From: Pantoea latae
GTDB lineage: Bacteria; Pseudomonadota; Gammaproteobacteria; Enterobacterales; Enterobacteriaceae
Reading direction: 5' to 3'
DNA length: 64,000 bases
Assembly (NCBI RefSeq): GCF_002077695.1
Contig: NZ_MWUE01000012.1
Location: 31,485-95,484, forward strand
Made by a program: the position numbers and the translations under genes. Below the pieces are notes generated by a model that had not been told where the DNA came from, did not search any database, and worked only from the letters and a program-made list of their open reading frames with translations. Positions within the stretch are counted from its first letter, which is position 1. Each line of letters opens with the position of its first letter. This document shows positions 21,047-29,790 of this stretch, piece by piece.

Positions 21047-22738
21047 GTGATAGTGAAACGATCCGTGACCCGCAGCATCGCCCAGGCGCTGAGCGCTATC
21101 GTCCTGCTGGCGCTGCTGACCACCGGGCTGGCGCTGATGACGCTCTCCAGCAGCCTGCGCGACGCCGAGGCCATTAACCTGGCCGGTTCGCTGCGCATGC
21201 AGAGCTACCGTCTGGCCTGGGACAGCACCAGCAACCCGCAGCGGCTGCAGCAGCACCTGCTGGAGTATGCGCAGACGCTGGACAAACCGGCACTGCGCGA
21301 TCTCGATCGCCCCTGGGTGCCGCAGGAGGTGGTCAGCCGCTACCAGCATCTGCGTCACGCCTGGCCGGCGCTGCAGCAGCAGCTGCAGCGCGGCGACGCG
21401 GACCTCTATCAGCAGCAGGTGGCGAACTACGTCGGCGAGATTGACCGCTTTGTCATGGGGCTGCAGCGCTACAGCGAGCGAAAAATGGAGCTGGTGGCGG
21501 CCAGCAGCCTGCTGGGCGTGATCGCCATCGTGGCGCTGGCGTTAGCCACCATCCGCTTTAGCCGTCGTCAGGTGGTGCGTCCGCTTAATGCGCTGGTGAC
21601 CGCCAGCCGCTACGTGGAAAGCGGCAATTTCGCCTTTCCGCCGCTGGTGGTTGAGCAGAATAACGAGCTGCGCGTGCTGGCACAGACTTTCAGCGCCATG
21701 GCGGCGCGTCTTGAATCGCACCATCAGGCGCTGGCCAGCGCGGTAGAGGAGAAAACGCGCGACCTGCAGGAAGCCAACCGCACCCTGTCGCTGCTGTATG
21801 AGAGTTCGCAGCTGCTTACCGCCAGCCCGCTCAGCGCGACGCTGTTCGAGCGCGTGATGGCGCAGGTGCGCGAGCGCGAAAACCTGCATGTGCTGGTGCT
21901 GGAGAGCGCGCACGGTCGCTTCTGCGTCGGCAACAGCGACCGTGCGCTGCGCTGGCACAGCGTGCCGCTGCCGCAGGACGACGAAGAGGCTGGCGCGCTG
22001 CGCTGGCAGAGCGAGCGCGACGCGCCGCGCGAGGCGCTGATGCAGAGCCTGGGCAATATGCTGTCGCGCGCCATCTGGATCTGGCAAACGCAAAAGCAGG
22101 TGCAGCAGATGCTGTTAATCGAGGAGCGCGCCACCATCGCCCGCGAGCTGCACGACTCGCTGGCGCAGGCGCTCTCTTTTATGCGCATCCAGCTGACGCT
22201 GCTGCGCCGCGCGCTCGACAATCCGAACGCGGCGGCGCAAAACATTATTGCCGACTTTGACCGCACGCTCTCCGACGCCTATCGCCAGCTGCGCGAGCTG
22301 CTGGCGACCTTTCGTCTCACCATCGAGCAGGCCGATCTGGTGGCAGCAATGCAGGCGATGATCGCCTCGTTGCAGGAGCAGGTTACGGCTAAGATTAGCT
22401 TTAGCTGTCAGCCTGGACTGGAGACGCTGGATGCGCAGCAGCAGGTGCATCTGCTGCAGATTGCGCGCGAAGCGCTGCTCAACGCCATTCGCCACGCCGA
22501 GGCGCGCAGCATCGCGGTGCGTTATGAGCGCAACGCGGAAGGCGAGCATTTGCTGACCGTGACCGACGACGGCATCGGCATCGCCAGCACCGACGAGCCG
22601 CCAGGGCATTATGGCCTGACCATTATGTCGGAACGCGCTGCGCGGCTGGCGGGCGAGCTGACGATTCAGGCGCAGGCGCGCGGCACTCAGGTGGCGCTGC
22701 GTTTTCCGCCGCAGACCGACGCCCAGACATCGCGTTGA
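21047..22738 (+). CDS. narQ: Nitrate/nitrite sensor histidine kinase NarQ
   Basis: Inner-membrane sensor kinase that binds nitrate or nitrite in its periplasmic domain and phosphorylates NarP/NarL. The P-box is present (DAEAINLAGSLRMQSYRL), with R50, the ligand-binding arginine position of E. coli NarQ. Two membrane spans (about 12-33 and 147-165) flank the sensor domain. A HAMP domain, a coiled coil, a GAF-like region and the HisKA_3/HATPase_c core follow, with the phospho-accepting histidine in ARELHDSLAQ. The start is GTG at 21047 (VIVKRSVTRS), matching the E. coli N-terminus, giving 563 residues against 566. narP follows 58 bp later. Confidence 0.94.
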   Translation: MIVKRSVTRSIAQALSAIVLLALLTTGLALMTLSSSLRDAEAINLAGSLRMQSYRLAWDSTSNPQRLQQHLLEYAQTLDKPALRDLDRPWVPQEVVSRYQHLRHAWPALQQQLQRGDADLYQQQVANYVGEIDRFVMGLQRYSERKMELVAASSLLGVIAIVALALATIRFSRRQVVRPLNALVTASRYVESGNFAFPPLVVEQNNELRVLAQTFSAMAARLESHHQALASAVEEKTRDLQEANRTLSLLYESSQLLTASPLSATLFERVMAQVRERENLHVLVLESAHGRFCVGNSDRALRWHSVPLPQDDEEAGALRWQSERDAPREALMQSLGNMLSRAIWIWQTQKQVQQMLLIEERATIARELHDSLAQALSFMRIQLTLLRRALDNPNAAAQNIIADFDRTLSDAYRQLRELLATFRLTIEQADLVAAMQAMIASLQEQVTAKISFSCQPGLETLDAQQQVHLLQIAREALLNAIRHAEARSIAVRYERNAEGEHLLTVTDDGIGIASTDEPPGHYGLTIMSERAARLAGELTIQAQARGTQVALRFPPQTDAQTSR

Positions 22739-22796
22739 TCCTCAACGCCCTTTTATTGATAAAACAGGCATTTTTCTTTATTCGCCGGGAGTAGAC

Positions 22797-23429
22797 ATGC
22801 AACAACCTGTGCTGACGGTCATGATTGTGGACGACCACCCGCTGATGCGGCGCGGCATTCGCCAGCTGCTGGCGCTGGAGCCGCGCCTGGCGGTGATTGC
22901 CGAGGCCAACAACGGCACCGAAGCGCTGGCCGAGGCGCGCCACCTGACGCCCGATATCATCCTGCTCGATCTCAATATGAAGGGCATGTCGGGGCTGGAT
23001 ACGCTGAAGGCGCTGCGCCACGAAGGGATCGCGTCGCGCATTGTTATCTTTACCGTCTCGGACGCGCGCAGCGATATCGACGCCATGATCGACGCCGGCG
23101 CGGACGGCTACCTGCTGAAAGATGGCGATCCGGCGCTGCTGCCCGATCAGCTGCTGGAAGCGGCGCGCGGCGAGAAGATTTTCAGCGACGCGGTGCGCGA
23201 CTACCTTGCCACGCGCCAGCACAGCGCCAGTCCGTTCCGCCAGCTTACCGAACGCGAGCGCGACGTGCTGCAGGAGGTGGCGCGCGGGCTGTCAAACAAA
23301 GAGATCGCCGCCGCGCTGCATATTTCGGAAGAGACGGTAAAAGTGCATATCCGCAATCTGCTGAAAAAGCTCGACGTGCGTTCACGCGTCGCGGCGACCG
23401 TGCTGTGGTTAGAGAGCCGCAACAGCTGA
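22797..23429 (+). CDS. narP: Nitrate/nitrite response regulator NarP
   Basis: NarL/FixJ-type regulator of 210 residues. The receiver domain has the acidic pair in VMIVDDHPLMRRG, the phosphorylation site D58 (ILLDLNMKGMSGLDT) and a late Lys in YLLKDGD. The C-terminal LuxR-type helix-turn-helix is LTERERDVLQEVARGLSNKEIAAALHISEETVKVHIRNLLKKLDVRSR. The closest match I recognise is NarP rather than NarL. Adjacency to narQ makes a cognate pair controlling anaerobic respiratory genes, whereas in E. coli the two genes are unlinked. Confidence 0.93.
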   Translation: MQQPVLTVMIVDDHPLMRRGIRQLLALEPRLAVIAEANNGTEALAEARHLTPDIILLDLNMKGMSGLDTLKALRHEGIASRIVIFTVSDARSDIDAMIDAGADGYLLKDGDPALLPDQLLEAARGEKIFSDAVRDYLATRQHSASPFRQLTERERDVLQEVARGLSNKEIAAALHISEETVKVHIRNLLKKLDVRSRVAATVLWLESRNS

Positions 23430-23448
23430 CCTGACGCGGTATTTACAC

Positions 23449-23470
23449 TTTCTCCACAATTTCTCCACGA
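23449..23470 (+). promoter_or_regulatory. Tandem BaeR-box-like repeats upstream of acrD
   Basis: Two 11-bp direct repeats, TTTCTCCACAA and TTTCTCCACGA, abut one another. The first contains TCTCCACAA, a full match to the published BaeR box TCTNCANAA; the second matches 8 of 9. BaeR is known to activate acrD, whose ATG lies about 130 bp downstream. Spacing of one helical turn suits cooperative binding. Confidence 0.6.
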
Positions 23471-23601
23471 TGTCCTAATTTGCGCCACGTAGAGTAAGGT
23501 CCGGCAGGAAATTCACCTTTTTCTCTGCCTGCTCGGCCCGCCTCTGCCGTGGGCCGCATTCTGATAATAAAAGCGAAACGCTGCTGAGGAGTGTCGATTC
23601 G

Positions 23602-26600
23602 ATGTCGAATTTTTTCATCGACCGTCCCGTTTTTGCCTGGGTGCTGGCGATTTTAATCTGCCTGTGCGGCACGCTGGCGATTATTTCCCTGCCTGTGGAG
23701 CAATATCCCGACCTGGCGCCGCCTAACGTGCGCATTACCGCCAACTATCCGGGCGCCTCGGCGGAAACGCTGGAGAACACCGTCACCCAGGTTATCGAGC
23801 AGAACATGACCGGCATCGACAACCTGATGTATATGTCCTCCAACAGCAGCAACACCGGCCAGGCGCAAATCACCCTCACCTTTTCCGCCGGCACCAATCC
23901 CGACGAGGCGCGCCAGCAGGTACAGAACCAGCTGCAGTCGGCGCTGCGCAAGCTGCCGCAGGCGGTGCAGTCGCAGGGCGTGACGGTGAATAAAACCGGC
24001 GACAGCAATATTTTGATGCTCGCCTTCGTCTCGACTGACGGCAGCATGGATAAGCAAGATATTGCCGACTATGTCGCCAGTAATATCCAGGATCCGCTGA
24101 GCCGTATCGACGGCGTCGGTCAGGTGGACGCCTACGGCTCGCAGTATGCGATGCGCATCTGGCTCGATCCCGCCCGGCTGATCGCCTATTCGCTGACCAC
24201 CGACGACGTGGTGAGCGCCATCGAGGCGCAAAACGCCCAGGTCGCGGTCGGCCAGGTAGGCGGCCTGCCCTCGGTGGATAAGCAGGCGCTGAACGCCACG
24301 GTCAATGCGCAGTCGCTGCTGCAAACGCCAGAGCAGTTCAAAGCCATCACCCTGAAGAGCAACCCCGACGGCTCGGTGGTGACGCTAAGCGACGTGGCGC
24401 AGGTGGCGCTGGGCGCGGAGAAATATGATTATCTCAGCCGCTACAACGGCCAGCCCGCCTCCGGGCTCGGCATCAAGCTCGCCTCTGGCGCCAACGAGAT
24501 GAACACCGACAAGCTGGTGCGCCAGCGGGTGGAAGAGCTGTCGCACTTTTTCCCGCACGGGCTGGAAGCCAAAGTCGCCTATGAAACCACGCCGTTCGTC
24601 AAAGCCTCGATTATCGACGTAGTGAAAACCCTGCTCGAGGCGATCGTGCTGGTGTTCGGCGTGATGTATCTGTTTATGCAAAACTTTCGCGCCACGCTGA
24701 TCCCGACCATCGCGGTGCCGGTGGTGCTGCTCGGCACCTTCTCGGTGCTCTACGCCTGCGGCTTCAGCATCAACACCCTGACGATGTTCGCCATGGTGCT
24801 CGCTATCGGCCTGCTGGTGGACGACGCCATCGTGGTGGTGGAGAACGTCGAGCGCATCATGAGCGAAGAGGGTCTGTCGCCGCGCGCCGCGACGCGCAAG
24901 TCGATGGGGCAAATTCAGGGCGCGCTGGTGGGCATCGCGCTGGTGCTGTCGGCGGTGTTCGTGCCGATGGCCTTTTTCGGCGGCACGGTCGGCGCTATCT
25001 ACCGCCAGTTCTCGATTACCATCGTCTCGGCGATGGTGCTGTCGGTGCTGGTGGCGATGATCCTCACGCCGGCGCTGTGCGCCACGCTGCTGAAGCCGCT
25101 GCCGCCCGACGGGCATCACCAGCGTCGCGGCTTCTTCGGCTGGTTCAACCGCCACTTCAACCGCAACGCCGACCGCTATGAGCGCGGCGTGGCGCGCATC
25201 CTGCTAAAGGGCGGCCGCTGGCTGCTGCTCTATCTCGCCATTATCGGCCTGATGGCGTTCCTGTTTATCCGCCTGCCGACCTCGTTTCTGCCGCTGGAAG
25301 ATCGCGGCGTTTTCCTCACCCAGGTGCAGCTGCCGCCGGGCGCCACGCTGCAGCAAACCTCCAGCGTGGTGGCGCAGGTGGAGAACTACTATATGACCCA
25401 GGAGAAAGAGAACGTGCTGTCGGTGTTCTCTACCATCGGCTCAGGGCCGGGCGGCAACGGTCAGAATGTGGCGCGCCTGTTTGTGCGCCTGAAAGACTGG
25501 GAGGAGCGGTCGGGCGCGGATCGCACTTCGTTCGCGATTATCGACCGCGCCACCAAAGCCTTCCGCGCGATTAAAGAAGGACGCGTCATCGCCAGCAGCC
25601 CGCCGGCGATCACCGGCATGGGCAGCTCCTCCGGCTTTGATATGGAGCTGCAGGATCACGCCGGTATCGGCCACGTTCAGCTGATGGCAATGCGCGATAA
25701 GCTGCTGGCGATGGCGGAGAGCGATCCTGCGCTGTCTCGGGTGCGTCACAACGGCCTCGACGACAGTCCGCAGCTGCAGATCGATGTCGATCAGCGCAAG
25801 GCGCAGGCGCTGGGCGTCTCAATCGATACCATCAACGATACCCTGACCACCGCCTGGGGCTCGACCTATGTCAACGATTTCCTCGACCGCGGACGCGTGA
25901 AGAAGGTATACGTGCAGGCCGCGCCGCAGTACCGCATGCTGCCGGACGATATCAATCAATGGTACGTGCGCAACAGCAGCGGCGGCATGGTGCCCTTCTC
26001 CGCCTTCGCCACCAGCCGCTGGGAGACCGGCTCGCCGCGTCTGGAACGCTATAACGGCTATTCGTCGCTCGAGATCGTCGGCGAGGCGGCGTCGGGCGTC
26101 AGCAGCGGCACGGCGATGGACGCGATGGAGCGGCTGGTGGCGCAGCTGCCGCTCGGCGTCGGCTTCCAGTGGACCGGCGCCTCTTATCAGGAGCGTTTGT
26201 CGGGTTCGCAGGCGCCTGCGCTCTACGCCATTTCGCTGCTGGTGGTGTTTCTCTGCCTGGCGGCGCTCTACGAGAGCTGGTCGATTCCCTTCTCGGTGAT
26301 GCTGGTGGTGCCGCTCGGCGTGGTGGGCGCGCTGGTGGCCACCTGGCTGCGCGGGCTGGAGAATGACGTCTATTTCCAGGTTGGGCTGCTGACGGTGGTG
26401 GGGCTTTCCGCCAAGAACGCCATTCTGATCGTGGAGTTCGCCAACGAGATCAACAGCAAAGGCGGCGAGCTGGTAGAGGCGACGCTCAGCGCCGCGCGCC
26501 AGCGTCTGCGCCCGATCCTGATGACCTCGCTGGCCTTTATCTTCGGCGTGCTGCCGATGGCCATCAGCGCGGGCGCCGGCTCCGGCAGCCAGCACGCGGT

Positions 26601-26718
26601 CGGCACCGGCGTGATGGGCGGCATGATCTCCGCGACCCTGCTGGCGATCTTCTTTGTGCCGCTGTTCTTTGTGCTGGTGCGCCGCCGTTTCCCGCTGAAG
26701 GCGAAGCCGCACGACTAA
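23602..26718 (+). CDS. acrD: RND multidrug efflux pump AcrD
   Basis: Inner-membrane drug/proton antiporter of the resistance-nodulation-division family. It works with AcrA and TolC to expel aminoglycosides and other hydrophilic drugs. At 1038 residues it equals E. coli AcrD (1037). It shows [33 protein letters not shown] near the start, the proton-relay aspartates in [23 protein letters not shown], the [23 protein letters not shown] porter region and a C-terminal [18 protein letters not shown]. The overall match is AcrD rather than AcrB. GAGGAGTG precedes the ATG. No acrA-like membrane-fusion gene is adjacent, as usual for acrD. BaeR-type sites lie upstream. Confidence 0.95.
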   Translation: MSNFFIDRPVFAWVLAILICLCGTLAIISLPVEQYPDLAPPNVRITANYPGASAETLENTVTQVIEQNMTGIDNLMYMSSNSSNTGQAQITLTFSAGTNPDEARQQVQNQLQSALRKLPQAVQSQGVTVNKTGDSNILMLAFVSTDGSMDKQDIADYVASNIQDPLSRIDGVGQVDAYGSQYAMRIWLDPARLIAYSLTTDDVVSAIEAQNAQVAVGQVGGLPSVDKQALNATVNAQSLLQTPEQFKAITLKSNPDGSVVTLSDVAQVALGAEKYDYLSRYNGQPASGLGIKLASGANEMNTDKLVRQRVEELSHFFPHGLEAKVAYETTPFVKASIIDVVKTLLEAIVLVFGVMYLFMQNFRATLIPTIAVPVVLLGTFSVLYACGFSINTLTMFAMVLAIGLLVDDAIVVVENVERIMSEEGLSPRAATRKSMGQIQGALVGIALVLSAVFVPMAFFGGTVGAIYRQFSITIVSAMVLSVLVAMILTPALCATLLKPLPPDGHHQRRGFFGWFNRHFNRNADRYERGVARILLKGGRWLLLYLAIIGLMAFLFIRLPTSFLPLEDRGVFLTQVQLPPGATLQQTSSVVAQVENYYMTQEKENVLSVFSTIGSGPGGNGQNVARLFVRLKDWEERSGADRTSFAIIDRATKAFRAIKEGRVIASSPPAITGMGSSSGFDMELQDHAGIGHVQLMAMRDKLLAMAESDPALSRVRHNGLDDSPQLQIDVDQRKAQALGVSIDTINDTLTTAWGSTYVNDFLDRGRVKKVYVQAAPQYRMLPDDINQWYVRNSSGGMVPFSAFATSRWETGSPRLERYNGYSSLEIVGEAASGVSSGTAMDAMERLVAQLPLGVGFQWTGASYQERLSGSQAPALYAISLLVVFLCLAALYESWSIPFSVMLVVPLGVVGALVATWLRGLENDVYFQVGLLTVVGLSAKNAILIVEFANEINSKGGELVEATLSAARQRLRPILMTSLAFIFGVLPMAISAGAGSGSQHAVGTGVMGGMISATLLAIFFVPLFFVLVRRRFPLKAKPHD

Positions 26719-26730
26719 GCGCCAAAAATT

Positions 26731-26756
26731 AAGGCAGCCACCGAGGTGGCTGCCTT
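26731..26756. terminator. Bidirectional terminator between acrD and ypfM
   Basis: A 12-bp perfect inverted repeat (AAGGCAGCCACC/GGTGGCTGCCTT) with a GA centre lies 12 bp after the acrD stop. AT-rich flanks on both sides (AAAAATT on the left) suit termination in both directions. Confidence 0.75.
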
Positions 26757-26818
26757 GTATTACTGTGTGTGGTCAGAATCAGAGCAAGGGGGACAGGTCC
26801 TGCTGTGTTCGCTGCCGG

Positions 26819-26881
26819 TTACTTGTTGCGTAACATTGCGGCGATAAATTCTTTCCAGTTCCCCATTTCAGCGTCAATCAT
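26819..26881 (-). CDS. ypfM: Small protein YpfM, 20 residues
   Basis: The minus strand encodes MIDAEMGNWKEFIAAMLRNK behind AGAGGGTTTAT. E. coli YpfM has the same design (19 residues, GNWKDFIEVML core) and the same position between acrD and yffB, so I regard it as the orthologue. The peptide is predicted to be one amphipathic helix. Its function is unknown. The gene is too short for standard ORF calling and is usually missed in annotation. Confidence 0.85.
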   Translation of the reverse strand: MIDAEMGNWKEFIAAMLRNK

Positions 26882-27266
26882 ATAAACCCTCTCTTATTGT
26901 GCTGCCGATTTTACGCATAAATTTTCGACAAGTGAATACGGTTACACCTGTTTTCACTATCGGCAAAGGCGATTAATGACCTGAGTTTTTTGGATCTGCT
27001 AGCTGACGCACATTTCAGCAATAGCGGGGCTCTGAAGAGAGAAAAGGCGGTTATAACGGACCAGACGGTCTGAATTTCACTTAAGATAATTCTTAACATG
27101 ATCATGATAAACCGCGTGACAATTGCCGGTACTAATGAAAGCGGTTACTAAGACTAATCTTAATGATTTTATTTCGGTAATTTCGCCGCTTTTTCCCTCT
27201 CTGCGCTTAGCAGCCAAATTCTCTGTGATAAACTGGCGCACTCTTTTTTCTGGACGAGGAAGCCTG
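26882..27266. other. AT-rich intergenic stretch between ypfM and yffB
   Basis: This 385-bp gap holds the divergent promoters of ypfM and of the yffB-dapE-ypfN run. It contains a perfect CATGATCATG palindrome at about 27099-27108 and a CAGACGGTCTG inverted repeat near 27062-27072. I see no supported gene. Confidence 0.4.
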
Positions 27267-27635
27267 ATGACAGCGCAGTGGGTGATGTACGGCATTAAAA
27301 ATTGCGACACGATAAAAAAAGCGCGCCGCTTTTTAGAGGCCGCCGACATCGACGTTGAGTTTCATGATTACCGCGCCAGCGGGCTGAACGATGCGCTGCT
27401 GACGCAGTTTATCGATCAGCTAGGCTATCAGACGCTGCTTAACACGCGCGGCACCACCTGGCGCAAGCTGCCGGAAGCGGAGCGCGAAGCCGTTGTCGAC
27501 AGCAGCAGCGCCAGCGCGCTGATGCTGGCACACCCCGCCATTATCAAGCGTCCCGTACTGCGCGCGCCGGACGGCACGCTGCTGGTCGGCTTCAGCGAAG
27601 CCGCTTATCAGGCGTTTATTCAGGAGAAGTCATAA
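27267..27635 (+). CDS. yffB: ArsC/Spx-family thioredoxin-fold protein YffB
   Basis: The protein has 122 residues, similar to E. coli YffB (118). It has an N-terminal [14 protein letters not shown] with a single reactive cysteine (C13) where arsenate reductases have theirs, then TRGTTWRKL and IIKRPVL (the arginine contact), typical of the ArsC/Spx/MgsR fold. A glutathione-dependent thiol reductase activity has been suggested for the family but the physiological role is not established. The start at 27267 is preceded by GAGGAAGCCTG. dapE begins one base after its stop, so the two are coupled. Confidence 0.9.
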   Translation: MTAQWVMYGIKNCDTIKKARRFLEAADIDVEFHDYRASGLNDALLTQFIDQLGYQTLLNTRGTTWRKLPEAEREAVVDSSSASALMLAHPAIIKRPVLRAPDGTLLVGFSEAAYQAFIQEKS

Positions 27636-27636
27636 C

Positions 27637-28764
27637 ATGTTCTGTCCGGTTATCGAACTGACGCAGCAGCTGATCCGCCGTCCCTCGCTGAGCCCGGACG
27701 ACGCAGGCTGTCAGGCGCTGCTGATTGCGCGTCTGGAAGCGATTGGCTTTCATGTTGAGCTGATGCACATCGACGACACGCTCAACTTCTGGGCGACGCG
27801 CGGCCAGGGCGAAACGCTGGCGTTCGCCGGTCATACCGACGTGGTGCCGCCGGGCGACGCCAGCCGCTGGATCAACCCGCCCTTCGAGCCCACCATTCGC
27901 GACGGCATGCTTTTTGGCCGCGGTGCAGCGGATATGAAAGGGTCGCTGGCGGCGATGGTAGTCGCCGCCGAGCGCTTTGTCGCCGCGCATCCCAACCACA
28001 AAGGCCGCCTGGCGTTTTTGATCACCTCCGACGAAGAGGCGAGCGCGAAAAACGGCACGGTAAAAGTGGTGGAGCGTCTGATGGCGCGCCGTGAGCGTCT
28101 CGATTACTGCCTGGTCGGCGAACCCTCCAGCACTGAAGTGGTGGGCGACGTGGTAAAAAACGGCCGCCGCGGCTCGATGACCGCTAACCTCACCATTCAC
28201 GGCGTGCAGGGCCATGTCGCCTATCCCCATCTGGCGGACAACCCGGTACACCGCGCGCTGCCGGCGCTTAACGCGCTGGTCGCCACCGAGTGGGATCGCG
28301 GCAATGAATTTTTCCCGCCCACCAGCATGCAGATCGCCAACGTGCAGGCCGGCACCGGCAGCAACAACGTTATCCCGGGCGAGTTTTTCGTGCAGTTCAA
28401 TTTCCGCTTCAGCACCGAACTCACCGATCAGATGATCAAGGATCGCGTGGCGGCGCTGCTCGACAGCTACCAGCTGCGCTATACGCTGGAGTGGGTGGTG
28501 TCCGGTCAGCCGTTCCTGACCTCGCGCGGCAGGCTGGTCGACGCCGTGGTGAAGGCGGTATCGCACTATAATGAAATTAAGCCGCAGCTGCTGACCACCG
28601 GCGGCACCTCAGACGGGCGCTTTATCGCGCGGATGGGCGCGCAGGTGGTGGAGCTTGGCCCGGTGAATGCCACCATTCACAAAATCAATGAGTGCGTGAA
28701 GGCCGCCGATCTACAGACGCTGAGCCGCATGTATCAGCGCATTATGGAACAGCTGGTCGCCTGA
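27637..28764 (+). CDS. dapE: Succinyl-diaminopimelate desuccinylase DapE
   Basis: Dinuclear zinc M20 peptidase-family enzyme of lysine and peptidoglycan-precursor synthesis. It hydrolyses N-succinyl-LL-diaminopimelate to LL-diaminopimelate and succinate. Metal ligands lie in [12 protein letters not shown] (H66), [10 protein letters not shown] and [12 protein letters not shown], followed by LVGEPSS, the dimerisation domain and a C-terminal GGTSDGRF and NATIHKINE. It has 375 residues, as in E. coli. It is in an operon with yffB (1-bp gap) and probably ypfN. Confidence 0.97.
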   Translation: MFCPVIELTQQLIRRPSLSPDDAGCQALLIARLEAIGFHVELMHIDDTLNFWATRGQGETLAFAGHTDVVPPGDASRWINPPFEPTIRDGMLFGRGAADMKGSLAAMVVAAERFVAAHPNHKGRLAFLITSDEEASAKNGTVKVVERLMARRERLDYCLVGEPSSTEVVGDVVKNGRRGSMTANLTIHGVQGHVAYPHLADNPVHRALPALNALVATEWDRGNEFFPPTSMQIANVQAGTGSNNVIPGEFFVQFNFRFSTELTDQMIKDRVAALLDSYQLRYTLEWVVSGQPFLTSRGRLVDAVVKAVSHYNEIKPQLLTTGGTSDGRFIARMGAQVVELGPVNATIHKINECVKAADLQTLSRMYQRIMEQLVA

Positions 28765-28787
28765 TCGCGATCGAGAGGAGCAGGCAA

Positions 28788-28976
28788 ATGGAATTTATCA
28801 AAGAGTACTGGTGGATCCTGGTGATCCTGTTGCTGGTTGGCGTGCTGATGAATGTGTATAAAGATCTGAAGCGCATCGACCATAAAAAATATATGGCGAA
28901 CAAGCCCGACCTGCCGCCGCATCGCGACTTTAACGATAAGTGGGACGATGACGACAACTGGCCGAAGAAGAAGTAA
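28788..28976 (+). CDS. ypfN: UPF0370 membrane protein YpfN
   Basis: The 62-residue protein has one N-terminal membrane helix ([24 protein letters not shown]) followed by a charged cytoplasmic tail, [37 protein letters not shown]. It is nearly identical in design to E. coli YpfN. The start at 28788 is behind GAGAGGAGCAGGCAA; the frame continues upstream into dapE without similarity. Function is unknown. Last gene of the yffB-dapE-ypfN run. Confidence 0.9.
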   Translation: MEFIKEYWWILVILLLVGVLMNVYKDLKRIDHKKYMANKPDLPPHRDFNDKWDDDDNWPKKK

Positions 28977-29006
28977 CCCAACGGCTTAGCGGCGTCAGCG
29001 CCCGAC

Positions 29007-29035
29007 AACGCCCTCGCCTGCGCGAGGGCGTTTTT
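29007..29035 (+). terminator. Terminator after ypfN
   Basis: ACGCCCTCGC/GCGAGGGCGT forms a 10-bp stem with a 4-nt loop, followed by five Ts. The T run touches the stop codon of the convergent ypfH. Confidence 0.85.
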
Positions 29036-29717
29036 ACATCATCATAATCACATCGTCGTCGCCGGGCTTCGCGCCGCTCAGCGCCTCGTCGAAATAGCGC
29101 TTTGGCACGGTGTAGTGCAGGTGCTTCAGCGCCAGCGCCATGCTGCGATCGTCAACCGCGTGCGGCAGATCCTCGATGATATCGAGGGTAACGTCGCCGC
29201 CCAGCGCGGTGAGCCGCTGCGCCGCCTGTTCGGCATGCTGCATCGGGATCTGCTCGTCATACTCGCCGTGGATCAGATGGATGGTGGTGCGGGTCGTGGC
29301 GTTTTCCGGCAGCGTGGCGTAGCGGCCGCTAAACGCCACCACGCGTCCCGCCAGATCCGGCTGCGCCTTGACGCCCTCCAGCACCATGGTGCTGCCCTGC
29401 GAAAACCCCACCAGCGCCGTGGCATCGGCAGCGACGCCGCTTTGCGCCTGCCAGTGCCGCACCGAATCGACGAACTGCGGCAGCACCGCGTTGATGCGCT
29501 GCTGCTCGCTCTGATCGTGCTGCGCGGTTTCGCTGAACCAGTAGTGGCCAGGCGCCGGCGCGCCGACTGCGACTACCTGCGCCTGTGGGAACTCGCGCGC
29601 GAACCAGCCGCCCAGCTGCGCCATGGAGTGCGGATTATCGCCGACGCCGTGATAGAGCAGGAACAGCTGTTGTGCAGCCGCGCTCGGCTGCTGAACAATA
29701 ACGTATTGCAGTGTCAT
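29034..29717 (-). CDS. ypfH: Alpha/beta-hydrolase esterase YpfH
   Basis: The 227-residue carboxylesterase of the phospholipase/carboxylesterase family (E. coli YpfH 232) acts on short acyl esters in vitro. The catalytic triad is visible: S106 in GFSQGS, D154 in HGEYDEQIP and H186 in LPHAVDD, with the LYHGVGDNP oxyanion-hole strand. The C-terminus ends in a run of acidic residues and methionines (DDDVIMMM). It lies just downstream of tmcA on the same strand with a 73-bp gap; its stop abuts the ypfN terminator. Confidence 0.9.
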   Translation of the reverse strand: MTLQYVIVQQPSAAAQQLFLLYHGVGDNPHSMAQLGGWFAREFPQAQVVAVGAPAPGHYWFSETAQHDQSEQQRINAVLPQFVDSVRHWQAQSGVAADATALVGFSQGSTMVLEGVKAQPDLAGRVVAFSGRYATLPENATTRTTIHLIHGEYDEQIPMQHAEQAAQRLTALGGDVTLDIIEDLPHAVDDRSMALALKHLHYTVPKRYFDEALSGAKPGDDDVIMMM

Positions 29718-29790
29718 ATCGACCTCCTCAGATCACTATACGCCGCCCTGAGCAGAGCGCTATCGGGAAAATTTGAACGACTCTGTGGAT

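Noticed and set aside
27080..27100. CTTAAG-N6-CTTAAC as a PmrA box
   Set aside because: The spacing between half-sites is 12 rather than 11 and the next gene (yffB) is not a PmrA target, so I treat it as chance.
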